DNA of 64,000 nucleotides, taken from the NCBI GenBank assembly GCA_041398565.1, contig JAWKUN010000002.1, positions 1,178,001 through 1,242,000 of the forward strand, in the 5' to 3' direction. Source of the stretch: DATGPD01 sp041398565. Its GTDB lineage: Bacteria > Planctomycetota > UBA1135 > UBA2386. A program made the position numbers and the translations under genes. The notes below the pieces were generated by a model that saw only the letters and a program-made list of their open reading frames with translations, ran no database searches and was not told the DNA's origin. This document shows, piece by piece, positions 26,701 through 34,867 of this stretch. Every line of letters starts with the position of its first letter. Positions within the stretch are counted from its first letter, which is position 1.

Positions 26701-27154
26701 GTGCGGCGCGAGCCGCTCCGCCCGCGCTGAAGAGCTGCCGGAGCCTCCCCATCCGTCGACGGCGACGACGGTCCCTGCAACGCTCGCGTCCCAAGACAAA
26801 CGGTCGCTGGGGAGGCTCAGCGCGGGCTGCGCGGCGTCGAGGGGTATCGCCGCACCTCGCTCTGCTCGGTGCGGCGCGAGCCGCTCCGCCCGCGCTGAAG
26901 AGCTGCCGGAGCCTCCCCATCCATCGACGGCGACGACGGTCCCTGCAACGCTCGCGTCCCAAGACAAACGGTCGCTGGGGAGGCTCAGCGCGGGCTGCGT
27001 GGCGTCGAGGGGGATCGCCGCACCTCGCTCAGCTCGGTGCGGCGCGAGCCACTCCGCCCGCGCTGGCGAGTTGCTGGAGCCTCCACATCCGTCTACAGCG
27101 ACGACGGTCCCTGCAACGCATGCGTCCCAAGACAAACAGTCGCTGGGGAGGCTC
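26701..27154. repeat. 168-bp tandem repeat, 2.7 copies
   Basis: Units begin at 26,701, 26,869 and 27,037. Units 1 and 2 differ at four positions; unit 3 is more diverged and stops after GGGGAGGCTC. Each unit contains GAGCCTCCCCA and, about 60 nt later, its inverted partner TGGGGAGGCTC, plus GCCGCACC...GGTGCGGC at the unit junction. Because 168 is a multiple of three, the array is open on both strands (56-residue periods such as SWDASVAGTVVAVDGWGGSG), so any apparent protein repeat is a by-product unless shown otherwise. Confidence 0.9.
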
Positions 27155-27288
27155 AAGGTGGTGGTTTTCGGCTTCGTTGCGGCGTTCGGTGCACGCCCAC
27201 TGGGGCGTCGCGACGCCGGGTCCACCCCGGTCTATCGGCCGGGCAGGGCGAACGGGGCGAGCCGATTCCAAGAACCGGCTCACCAGCT
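27155..27288. other. short spacer, nothing seen
   Basis: 134 bp between the end of the tandem repeat and the stop of the TPR gene. No gene or strong structure was noticed. Confidence 0.4.
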
Positions 27289-28173
27289 TCAGTTCTTGAG
27301 CCGTTCCGCCAGATCGCGCGCGCTCGGGTGCCGCCGGCTGCCGCGCTCCCAGATCTCTCGCGCCTTCTCCTGATTGCCCTGCTCTGCCCACAGGTTGCCG
27401 AGGATCAGGTAGACGCCGGAGTGGCGGGTCTCTGGCGAGAGCTGCTCCTGCTGCGCCATCAGGATCTCGAGGTGCTCGATGGCCTTGGGGCGGCCGCCGA
27501 GCACTGCCGGCTGGTGGGCGAGGCCCATGGCCTTGTTGAAGCGCGCGTCCCAGTGATGATCGTCGAGCTCCAGGGCCTTCGTGAACTGACGGTCGGCGGC
27601 CTGGCCGTACTTGGCCATCTCCATGAAGCCGGTTCCTGGTGCCAGGATCTTCTGCACGTAGGCCTCGCCCAACCGCACCTGGGTGTTGGCGTCGCTGGGG
27701 TTGGCCTTGGCCAGATCCTCCAGGTGCGTCACCAAGGCATCGCGCTGCTCCTTGGAGAGCGCCGACCAGCGTTGACTCTGTGTCTCCCAGTCCAGCTTCC
27801 AGAGCGCCTCGAGCGTGGCTGCGGGATCGAACGCCGTCTCGATCGGCTTGCTGGCGTCGGCCTCGGCCAGCCGTGTGGCCAGCTCGCCGCTACCACGGTT
27901 GCGTTCGAGCCAGGCGTGCACGGCGCGTTCGATCGCGGCGTCGTCGAGGGTCGCCACCTCGCGGCGCGTCGCGCCGCCCTGCAGCGAGCCGGCCGCCTCG
28001 TCGCGCAGACTCTGCACCCGGTTCTCCAGCTCCGCGATGCGTTGGCCGAGTGCGCCGGTGTCCGCCGGAGGTGGTGGGGCCGAACTCGGCGGCGGCGGCA
28101 CCACGAAGTAGCTGACGGCGAAAGCCGTGGCCGTCGAAGCCAGGACGGATGCCAAGAGCATCGAGCGGCTCAT
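27289..28173 (-). CDS. membrane-anchored TPR protein with coiled coil
   Basis: 294 aa from the ATG at 28,171-28,173, which overlaps the stop of an upstream small ORF (ATGA). N-terminal anchor MSRSMLLASVLASTATAFAV, a Pro-rich spacer, a short coiled coil (LGQRIAELENRVQSLRDE), a helical middle, and C-terminal tetratricopeptide repeats (NTQVRLGEAYVQK, AADRQFTKALELDDHHW, YLILGNLWAEQGNQEKAREI). TPRs mediate protein-protein contacts; the partner is unknown. Likely periplasmic-facing. Confidence 0.8.
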   Translation of the reverse strand: MSRSMLLASVLASTATAFAVSYFVVPPPPSSAPPPPADTGALGQRIAELENRVQSLRDEAAGSLQGGATRREVATLDDAAIERAVHAWLERNRGSGELATRLAEADASKPIETAFDPAATLEALWKLDWETQSQRWSALSKEQRDALVTHLEDLAKANPSDANTQVRLGEAYVQKILAPGTGFMEMAKYGQAADRQFTKALELDDHHWDARFNKAMGLAHQPAVLGGRPKAIEHLEILMAQQEQLSPETRHSGVYLILGNLWAEQGNQEKAREIWERGSRRHPSARDLAERLKN

Positions 28174-28403
28174 CGTTGGCCTCCACTGGCGAGCGCTTGG
28201 CGAGAGGGGATCGGGGAGACGATGTGGGTGGTCATGGTCGACGCGGCGCGGACGGAACCCGTCTCGGGAAGGCCATCCGAGAAGGCGGTCACGATCTGCA
28301 CGCACGGTAGCGGCAACATCGAGAGCGCGACGGGCAGATCGGCGCCTACACGACCGTGGACGAGGAATTCGGCCGAAGCCCATCGAGCGTCGAGCGGGGT
28401 CAT
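28170..28403 (-). CDS. small hypothetical protein coupled to the TPR gene
   Basis: 77 codons. The ATG at 28,403 has GAGGAG seven bases upstream, and the TGA overlaps the TPR-gene ATG. The product (for example AEFLVHGRVGADLPVALS, then PCVQIVTAFSDG) has ordinary composition and no recognised family. Two independent hints, ribosome binding site and 4-bp overlap, support it, but no homologue is known to me. Confidence 0.5.
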   Translation of the reverse strand: MTPLDARWASAEFLVHGRVGADLPVALSMLPLPCVQIVTAFSDGLPETGSVRAASTMTTHIVSPIPSRQALASGGQR

Positions 28404-28474
28404 GGCTCGGCTCCTCGGTCTCGGTCGCAACGATGGTTGCCCTCGGTTGCTGCGCCCCCTAGCTTGAGGCACCG

Positions 28475-29521
28475 ATGGCGACCAAGCCGAAACGTCGCGC
28501 CGCGCGGCGCCGGCATCAGCCGTGGTGGGTGGATCTCGACACCGCCGAGCTCCTCGAGGTGCGGCTCTGCGACCTCCACCTCCGCCTCGAGGGGACGGCA
28601 CTCATGGCGCGCGTCGAGAGGCTCCGCAACGAATTGCGTCGCGCCGGGCTTCGCTTCCGTCCGCACGTGTGGCTGTCGACCAGCTGGTTCTCGCCCGACG
28701 GCGTCCCCGGCTTCGCGATGCCGTTCTTCCTGGCTCACCCGCGGCTGGCCCGGCTCGAGCGGCGACGCATGCTGGAGATCGAGGGTGGCAGCCTCGATTG
28801 GTGCATGAAGCTGATGCGGCACGAGGCCGGGCACGCGCTCGACAACGCCTACCGGTTGCATCGTCGCAAGAGCTGGCGCGAGTGCTTCGGCCCGTATTCG
28901 CAGTCTTACGCCTCGACCTACCGGCCGCGACCCACGAGCCGGCGCTTCGTCGTCAACCTCGACCATTGGTACGCGCAGAGCCATCCGGCCGAGGACTGGG
29001 CCGAGTGCTTTGCCGTGTGGCTGCAGCCGGGATCGCTGTGGCGTCGGCACTACGCCGGTTGGCCGGCTCTGCGCAAGCTCGAGTACGTCGACTCCCTCAT
29101 GGGCGACATCAAGGCGCAGGCGCCGCAGGTGCGCAATCGATCGTGCCCCGACTCGCTGGCGCAGATCAAGATGCGACTGGGCGACTACTACGAGCGCAAA
29201 CAGAAGGCGTTCGGGCTCGAGTACCCCGGTCCTCACGACGATCACCTGCTCCGCCTGTTCGTGGCGAGCGGCGGGCGCAAGGTCACCGCGGCGGCGTTCC
29301 TCCGACGACACCGTCTGCGTGTCATCATCATGGTGGCGCAGATCACAGGTCAGCATCGCTACGTGGTCGATCAGGTGCTGCGACAGGTGATCGCCTCCTG
29401 CGTGAAGCTCGGGCTCAGGCTCGGACGCTCGGATCGCGAGAGTCTGATCGGAGCCGCCATCCTGCTGACGACTCTCACCATGACGTTCGTGCGCTCGCGC
29501 ACCCAGGAGTTCCTCCGATGA
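28475..29521 (+). CDS. putative zinc-binding metallopeptidase (zincin)
   Basis: 348 aa, ATG start. A basic N-terminus leads to a gluzincin-like core: MRHEAGHALDNAY with HEAGH at residues 116-120, followed about 55 residues later by HPAEDWAECFAVWL, the E-rich third-ligand block typical of the putative zinc-binding metallo-peptidase group. No signal peptide is seen, so it should be cytoplasmic. Its stop overlaps the start of an ATP-grasp gene (ATGA), so the pair is expected to work together. Substrate unknown. Confidence 0.82.
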   Translation: MATKPKRRAARRRHQPWWVDLDTAELLEVRLCDLHLRLEGTALMARVERLRNELRRAGLRFRPHVWLSTSWFSPDGVPGFAMPFFLAHPRLARLERRRMLEIEGGSLDWCMKLMRHEAGHALDNAYRLHRRKSWRECFGPYSQSYASTYRPRPTSRRFVVNLDHWYAQSHPAEDWAECFAVWLQPGSLWRRHYAGWPALRKLEYVDSLMGDIKAQAPQVRNRSCPDSLAQIKMRLGDYYERKQKAFGLEYPGPHDDHLLRLFVASGGRKVTAAAFLRRHRLRVIIMVAQITGQHRYVVDQVLRQVIASCVKLGLRLGRSDRESLIGAAILLTTLTMTFVRSRTQEFLR

Positions 29522-30546
29522 AGCGCCGCTTGCGCGTCTTGGCGCTCATGCACGAGCAGCTCGTGCCGCCGGACTCGGTCGAAGGTCTGAGCGAGCAGGA
29601 GATGATCCCGTTCCAGATGGAGCACGACATCCTCGAGGTGCTCGGCAAGCTCAAGCACGACGTGCGGCCGCTCGGCATCGGCGACGAGCTGTCACCCATT
29701 CGCCGCGCCATCGACGAGTGGAAGCCGCACGTGTGCTTCAACATGCTGACGCACTTCCACGACGTCGGCGTGTATCAGGCGCACATCGCCAGCTACCTGG
29801 AGTTGTTGAGGGTCGCGTACACGGGCTGCAATGCGCGCGGTCTGCTTCTGGCCAGCGACAAGGCGTTGTCGAAGAAGATCCTCGCCTACCACCGGATCCG
29901 GGTGCCCGGCTTCGCCGTTTTCCGCCGCGGGCACAAGCCACGTACTCCCGGCAAGCTGACGTTCCCGTGCATCGTCAAGTCGTTGAGCGAGGAGGCGTCG
30001 ATCGGCATCGCGCAGGCCTCGATCGTGCACGACCTGGAGGCGCTGCGCGCGCGCGTGGCCTTCGTGCACGACAGCGTCGGGACCGACGCCATCGTCGAGG
30101 AATACATCGAGGGGCGTGAGCTCACCGTCGGGGTGCTCGGCAACGAGCGACTCACCGTGTTCACGCCGCGTGAGCTCACGTTCACCAAGCTGCCCAAGGG
30201 CGCCGAGCCCATCCTCACGTCGCGCGTCAAGTGGGACCTGAAGTACCAGGAGAAGGTCGGCGTCGAGTCGGACTTCGCCTCCCTGGCGCCGGTCAGGGTC
30301 GCGGAGATCCAGCAGACCGCCAAGCGCATCTACCGCGCCCTCGGCCTGAGCGGCTACGCGCGCATCGACCTGCGCCTGCGCACCGACGACCGGCTCTTCG
30401 TGATCGAGGCCAACCCCAACCCCGACCTTCGCTGGCACGAGGACTTCGCTGCCTCGGCCAAGCGCGCCGGCTTCTCCTATTCCAAGCTCGTCCAGCGCAT
30501 CCTCATCCTGGCGCTGCAGCACCGGCCGGCCTGGAAGACCGATTGA
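29518..30546 (+). CDS. ATP-grasp ligase, D-Ala-D-Ala ligase-like
   Basis: 342 aa, ATG at 29,518 overlapping the metallopeptidase stop. Order: an N-terminal domain with HDVGVYQAHIASYLEL, GCNARGLLLASDKALSKKI, FPCIVKSLSEEASIGI (ATP-binding lysine loop), VEEYIEGRELTVGVLG near residue 192, and the metal/ATP site FVIEANPNPDL near 296. It resembles Ddl-type enzymes joining a carboxylate to an amine through an acyl phosphate. It lacks the usual mur/ddl gene neighbours, and pairing with a peptidase suggests a dedicated peptide or amino-acid conjugate rather than cell-wall D-Ala-D-Ala. Confidence 0.85.
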   Translation: MKRRLRVLALMHEQLVPPDSVEGLSEQEMIPFQMEHDILEVLGKLKHDVRPLGIGDELSPIRRAIDEWKPHVCFNMLTHFHDVGVYQAHIASYLELLRVAYTGCNARGLLLASDKALSKKILAYHRIRVPGFAVFRRGHKPRTPGKLTFPCIVKSLSEEASIGIAQASIVHDLEALRARVAFVHDSVGTDAIVEEYIEGRELTVGVLGNERLTVFTPRELTFTKLPKGAEPILTSRVKWDLKYQEKVGVESDFASLAPVRVAEIQQTAKRIYRALGLSGYARIDLRLRTDDRLFVIEANPNPDLRWHEDFAASAKRAGFSYSKLVQRILILALQHRPAWKTD

Positions 30547-30556
30547 GGCGAGAACC

Positions 30557-30589
30557 TGCCGGTCGGCACCTCTGGTGCGGCCGCCGGCA
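30557..30589. terminator. hairpin between convergent genes
   Basis: TGCCGG (30,557-30,562) pairs with CCGGCA (30,584-30,589) around an inner GCACC-TCT-GGTGC stem. It lies between the ATP-grasp stop (30,546) and the GNAT stop (30,598) and could end transcription from both sides. No T-tract. Confidence 0.5.
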
Positions 30590-30597
30590 GCGGCACC

Positions 30598-31641
30598 TCA
30601 AACCAAGTCCGAGTCGCCGAGGGTGTACCACCAGTGCTCGCGCAGGAACGGCTCCGAGAGGTCGTGCGCGAACACCTGGTAGTTGAGCCGCCGCTCGAAG
30701 TGCAGCGACGAGGACACGACTGTGAACCCTGCCCGTTGCAGGTTGGCGAACTCGGGGCTGGAGTCGGCGAAGACCGCCAGCAGGTTGGCGCGTCCGGCAT
30801 CGCGTCCTCGTGCCACGGCGTGACCCAGCAACGCCGACGTCACGCCTTCGTCGTCGCCGGGCACCATCCAGTCGACGATGGCGCACGAGTCCGGGACCAA
30901 CTCGACCCGTCGTGCCAGGACCATCAGGCCCACCAACCGATCGCCGCGCTGCGCGCCGACCACCTCGAACTCCACGCCGGGCGGCGTCAGGTACCTCCAC
31001 CGCAGGTAGCGCGCCGAGCGCACGGTCAGGCACGCGCGCTCGCGGCGGAAGGCCGCGAAGAGGCCATCGACCCGAGCAGCCGATTCGGAACCCTCGGCGA
31101 GCTGGGTGATGGGCGCGACCGAGACGGTCGGATCGGCCGCTCGCTCCTCGCCAAGGTCGCGGCACAGGTAGTCGATCACCCGCAGGCGGTGGTAGTGCAG
31201 GTAGCGCTGGCCGATGCGTTCGGCGCGTGGCACCGGGAAGCCGTAGGCGACCGCGTCACCGCGCACGTAGCAGTCGCGGAACCATGGCAGCGCCGTGCAC
31301 ACGAACAGGCCCGGAGCCTTCAGCCCCGCCCGGAACGACGGGTGCACGAAGCTGTCCACGATGTGTACGAAGGTCGTCTCGCCGGCGGGCGTGGCCACCC
31401 GATACGGGACGCCGCCGTAGTGGGCGGCGACCGTGCCGTCGGCGGTCACCGCGACCCAGACCCGGTGACCTTCCGGGTTGTCGAGGTACTGCCACCGCCA
31501 GAACGGCATGCCACGGTCGACGTAGCCTTCGCCGTTCGTCTCGCGGAAGACGATGTTGAACGTGCGCAGGATGGCGCTTTCGTCGCCCGCTTGGTACGGG
31601 CGGATGGTGGTCGCGGGCGGGGCTCGGTCGACGGTGGTCAC
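30598..31641 (-). CDS. GNAT-family N-acetyltransferase
   Basis: 347 aa from a GTG at 31,641. Two GNAT-like halves: IRPYQAGDESAILRTFN with MPFWRWQYLDNPEG (a common N-terminal signature of this long subgroup), VHIVDSFVHPSFRAGL, and a second half with YLRWRYLTPPG, GLMVLARRV, and a C-terminal ALLGHAVARGRDAGRANLLAV. Cytoplasmic; acceptor unknown. It converges on the peptidase/ATP-grasp pair, so a shared pathway is possible but not demonstrated. Confidence 0.78.
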   Translation of the reverse strand: MTTVDRAPPATTIRPYQAGDESAILRTFNIVFRETNGEGYVDRGMPFWRWQYLDNPEGHRVWVAVTADGTVAAHYGGVPYRVATPAGETTFVHIVDSFVHPSFRAGLKAPGLFVCTALPWFRDCYVRGDAVAYGFPVPRAERIGQRYLHYHRLRVIDYLCRDLGEERAADPTVSVAPITQLAEGSESAARVDGLFAAFRRERACLTVRSARYLRWRYLTPPGVEFEVVGAQRGDRLVGLMVLARRVELVPDSCAIVDWMVPGDDEGVTSALLGHAVARGRDAGRANLLAVFADSSPEFANLQRAGFTVVSSSLHFERRLNYQVFAHDLSEPFLREHWWYTLGDSDLV

Positions 31642-31813
31642 GGTGATTCGCGGTCATGCTATCGTCGCGGCACGCCGGCCGAGTGCGGCCCGAGTTGCGA
31701 CATCCCGTTCTCGTTCGTCGCGCTTCGGCTCGCATGCGGTGCAGTGCGTGCGCCTCGCGTGCCGAAAGGTTGGGCGGCGAGGCGCGGCATCCGCCGAGCC
31801 GTCTGAGCTCCTC

Positions 31814-32152
31814 ATGACCACCGACGTCCAGTTTGCCGCTGCCGCCGACGATCAGCTGCGCCGGGTGCGCGACGCCCTCGTCCGCGTGGTTGCCGACGCG
31901 GTGACGTGTGACCTAGGCGGCGACCTGCTGACCATGCGTCTTGGCGACGGCAGCAAGTGCACGCTGATCCGGCAGACACCGATCCGGCAGATCTGGCTGT
32001 CGGAGGGTGTTCTCGCCACATACTTCGATTGGCGGCCGGACACCGGTGAATGGGTCGACCCGCGTGGCGGCGGCACGCTCGGCGCGGTCCTCGACGAGTT
32101 GTTATCGCGCCGGCTCGGTCGCGCCGTGCGTCTGGACCTGGCTGCTCGGTGA
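31814..32152 (+). CDS. cyaY: frataxin-like iron donor protein CyaY
   Basis: 112 aa, ATG at 31,814. It matches the frataxin fold end to end: an N-terminal acidic helix (AADDQLRRVRDALVRV), VTCDLGGDLLTMRLGDGSK, the conserved strand IRQTPIRQIWLSEG, ATYFDWRPDTGEWVD and a C-terminal helix LGAVLDELLSRRLG. CyaY binds iron and modulates IscS-dependent Fe-S cluster assembly. Bacterial members are usually gammaproteobacterial, so its presence here is mildly unusual. It is divergent from the GNAT gene; no isc genes are in view. Confidence 0.8.
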   Translation: MTTDVQFAAAADDQLRRVRDALVRVVADAVTCDLGGDLLTMRLGDGSKCTLIRQTPIRQIWLSEGVLATYFDWRPDTGEWVDPRGGGTLGAVLDELLSRRLGRAVRLDLAAR

Positions 32153-32177
32153 CCGGTCGGCCTGGCTGGCGCGGCCC

Positions 32178-32445
32178 AGTCAGCGACCGACGAATGCCGC
32201 CACCCGCTCCGGGAAGTAGCGCAGCAGCGAGTCGGTGACCAGTGGTGCGGCGATCCCCAGGCCGCAGGCGTTGGTCTCGCCCCCGTTGTCGTTGGCGATG
32301 ACCGTCTTCGGCGTGCCGCGGGCTAGCGTGCCGGTTTTCGCTTGGCTTCGGTGGGGAAGGCAGCGCCACTCATTTTCGCGGTTCTCGACCTCGCGGAGGC
32401 ACTCGCTTGCCGCGACGGACTTCACCGCCTCTTGAGAGCCGCCAG
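32178..32445 (-). pseudogene. remnant of a nuoF gene with internal deletion
   Basis: Read on the minus strand, the 3' part is nearly identical to the end of the intact NuoE-NuoF gene at 34.87 kb (ACGLGIAAPLVTDSLLRYFP versus the same residues there), then jumps directly to a second NuoF block (TPKTVIANDNGGE versus TPKTVVANADEGE), then to a decayed match to the FPTGAKW region further out. Roughly 280 codons between the blocks are missing and no start is visible. It sits just upstream of the kelch gene, whose other side is the intact copy, so a duplication flanks that gene. Confidence 0.82.
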
Positions 32446-32560
32446 GTGTTGTTACCCACCGGAGCGATGTGACTAGTGCAGCTGGGATCCGGTCCGCCTG
32501 TTGCCCCTCCGGGCGGGGTTCGCGTAGCCCGGTTCCCTGCAAGGACCCTTGGACACCCCG

Positions 32561-34837
32561 ATGATCTTGTTCCGATCTCACCGTCCGCTCTGCCCAGACC
32601 TAGCCCTCGCCCTCGCCGTCGCGTGCCTGACAGTCGCCTCCCCCGTTGCTGCCCAGCGCTGGGCCGATCTCGACGTAATGACTCCGCGTCGCGATGCCGG
32701 CATCGCCTATGACCCAGCGCGACAGCGCATCATGACCTTTGGTGGAGTCGAGACCGCCGGGCCCGTCCACGCGAGTCCCCTGCGGGAGACCTGGGAGTGG
32801 GATGGGCGCACCTGGACTCGCCACGACGCTCTATTTGCCGAGCCGGCTGCGGTCGAACTCGCCGCGACCGCCTACGACACGGCTCATGAGCGCGTCCTTC
32901 TCGTCGGTGCGGCCTCATCGCCGACCCCTCGGCTCGATTTGGTGGCGTGGCGAGGAGGTGCGTGGTCGTCCGTCGTCACGGCGCAGCAGCCGCCTTACCG
33001 CACTCACTACGCTGTCGCCTTCGATGAGGTGCGGCAACGCCTGGTGTTGTGGGGTGGATCCGACGCAACGGGGGCGCTCCTCGATGTTTGGGAGTTCGAC
33101 GGGGCGAACTGGACGGCGATTCCGGCGTTGGGTCCGTCCGGACGCAACGAACCGGCGCTGGCGTTCGATGGCACTCGGATCCTGATGTTCGGCGGACGTG
33201 CGCTCAACGGCGGACGCGCACTCGCGGACACCTGGCAATGGGACGGCACTCGCTGGACGCAGCTTGCGCCGCTCGCGGCGCCGGCCGCGCGTTTCGGGCA
33301 CTCGATGACGTTCGATCCGGCGCGTCGGCGCGTCCTCCTCTTCGGCGGCGGCAACGACCAGCCCCGATGGTTCGACGACACCTGGGAGTGGAACGGCACC
33401 GCGTGGACACAGGTCGCTGCCACCTCGCCACCGCCACCCCGCTCGGGCCATGGTGCGACCTGGGATACCGTCAGGGGCGGGCTGGTCGTGGCGTTCGGTC
33501 AGTCGGACACCGCGCTCCTGGCAGACATCTGGACGCTGGTGGGGTCGAGCTGGCGCAAGCTGTCGGCTGACACGCCCGAGGGTCGCTACGGTGCCACGGC
33601 CTGTCACGACAGCGTGCGCGATGAGATCGTGCTCTTTGGCGGGTCGATCGACGGCCTCACCAGTTCGACACTGGCGTCGGACACCTGGCTGTACGCTCGT
33701 TCCGAGTGGCGGCGAGCCATGCCGACCAACTCGCCGTCGGTCCGTAGGCAGCACGCGATGGCGTGCGACGCGGCACGTGGGCGGGTGGTTCTGTTCGGCG
33801 GCTTCACCTACAGCGGCGATCTCGGCGACACTTGGCTCTTCGATGGGACGAACTGGACGCAGGCGTCACCGACGACTGCGCCGCCGGCACGATTCGGGGC
33901 GGCGATGGCCTTCGACAGTCGCCGTGGGCGCGTGGTCTTGTTCGGCGGGATCACGGGGAGCGGACTTCTGTCGGACACCTGGGAATGGGACGGCGCGAAC
34001 TGGCTGGTCGGTCCGTCGGGACCGACCGCTCGCTATGGCCACGCGATGGTCTATGTGGCGAACCGCGGCTACACCGTGCTGTTCGGCGGTGACGACGGAG
34101 CGGCCAAGCGCGATACGTGGACATACGACGGCACGGTCTGGGTCAACCGCGGCTTGGCGAGCATGGTGCCCGGACGTTCGGCGCACGCGATGGTGTACGA
34201 CCCGTTCCACGGAGCCACCTTCCTCTTCGGCGGCACGGTAGGCACGAACACTTACACATCGTCGACGGCGTGGTGGGACGGTAGCGATTGGCGGCCTCTT
34301 CCCATCGCTACACCGCCCGCGCGCGGTGGGCACGTGCTGGCGTGGGACGGGACCGCTCGTAGGGTGATGATGTTCGGCGGACGAGACGCCGAAGGGGGGC
34401 GCGCCGACGCTTGGGCGCTTACCACCAACGTCGCGGCGGCCGTCGAGCCACTGGCCCCTTCAGTGGGCTGCGGCGGCGGCAGCGGCCCCGCCGCCCTTCG
34501 GGCCTTCGGCCGGCCGGTCGTCGGCAACCGCAGCTTTGCTCTGACCCTATCGACGACCTTGCCACAGCCCGGCACGCCGGTCGTCGTCCTAATGTCGCGA
34601 GCGTCGAGCACGGTGCGATTGGGTGCATGCAGCATCGACGTGGACCCAGCCTCGGTGTTCACAGCGTTGTTCGCCACACACGATCACCAGGTGACATTCC
34701 TGCCGCTCGAGGTTCCTCGGGTAGTCAGCCTCTACGGAGTCGAGGCCTACGCCCAGGCGGCGTATTGGGACCCGCCTTCGCCGCTGGGGGGGCTGGCAAT
34801 CTCGACGGCTGCCAGGATCCGGCTGGGCGACGACTGA
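32561..34837 (+). CDS. secreted kelch-type beta-propeller protein
   Basis: 758 aa from the ATG at 32,561 (a TTG at 32,549 lies closer to the AAGGA upstream). Signal peptide ending in VASPVAAQ. About ten kelch-like blades follow, each with V-L-F-G-G, then TWEWDG or NWTQ, for example RRVLLFGGGNDQPRWFDD and GRVVLFGGFTYSGDLGD. The last 110 residues form a C-terminal module (SVGCGGGSGPAALRAFGRP ... RIRLGDD) seen on many exported Planctomycetota proteins. It is probably a surface carbohydrate- or protein-binding propeller. It lies between a nuoF remnant and the intact nuoF-type gene. Confidence 0.88.
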   Translation: MILFRSHRPLCPDLALALAVACLTVASPVAAQRWADLDVMTPRRDAGIAYDPARQRIMTFGGVETAGPVHASPLRETWEWDGRTWTRHDALFAEPAAVELAATAYDTAHERVLLVGAASSPTPRLDLVAWRGGAWSSVVTAQQPPYRTHYAVAFDEVRQRLVLWGGSDATGALLDVWEFDGANWTAIPALGPSGRNEPALAFDGTRILMFGGRALNGGRALADTWQWDGTRWTQLAPLAAPAARFGHSMTFDPARRRVLLFGGGNDQPRWFDDTWEWNGTAWTQVAATSPPPPRSGHGATWDTVRGGLVVAFGQSDTALLADIWTLVGSSWRKLSADTPEGRYGATACHDSVRDEIVLFGGSIDGLTSSTLASDTWLYARSEWRRAMPTNSPSVRRQHAMACDAARGRVVLFGGFTYSGDLGDTWLFDGTNWTQASPTTAPPARFGAAMAFDSRRGRVVLFGGITGSGLLSDTWEWDGANWLVGPSGPTARYGHAMVYVANRGYTVLFGGDDGAAKRDTWTYDGTVWVNRGLASMVPGRSAHAMVYDPFHGATFLFGGTVGTNTYTSSTAWWDGSDWRPLPIATPPARGGHVLAWDGTARRVMMFGGRDAEGGRADAWALTTNVAAAVEPLAPSVGCGGGSGPAALRAFGRPVVGNRSFALTLSTTLPQPGTPVVVLMSRASSTVRLGACSIDVDPASVFTALFATHDHQVTFLPLEVPRVVSLYGVEAYAQAAYWDPPSPLGGLAISTAARIRLGDD

Positions 34838-34867
34838 GTTAGCGGACTCGCCACGCCTGGTCGTCGT

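Noticed and set aside
26701..27154. CRISPR-like array
   Set aside because: Repeats are contiguous 168-bp units with no unique spacers and no cas genes nearby.
26615..27373. 252-codon plus-strand frame through the tandem repeat
   Set aside because: Open only because the 168-bp unit is a multiple of three and free of stops; flanking codons are not gene-like.
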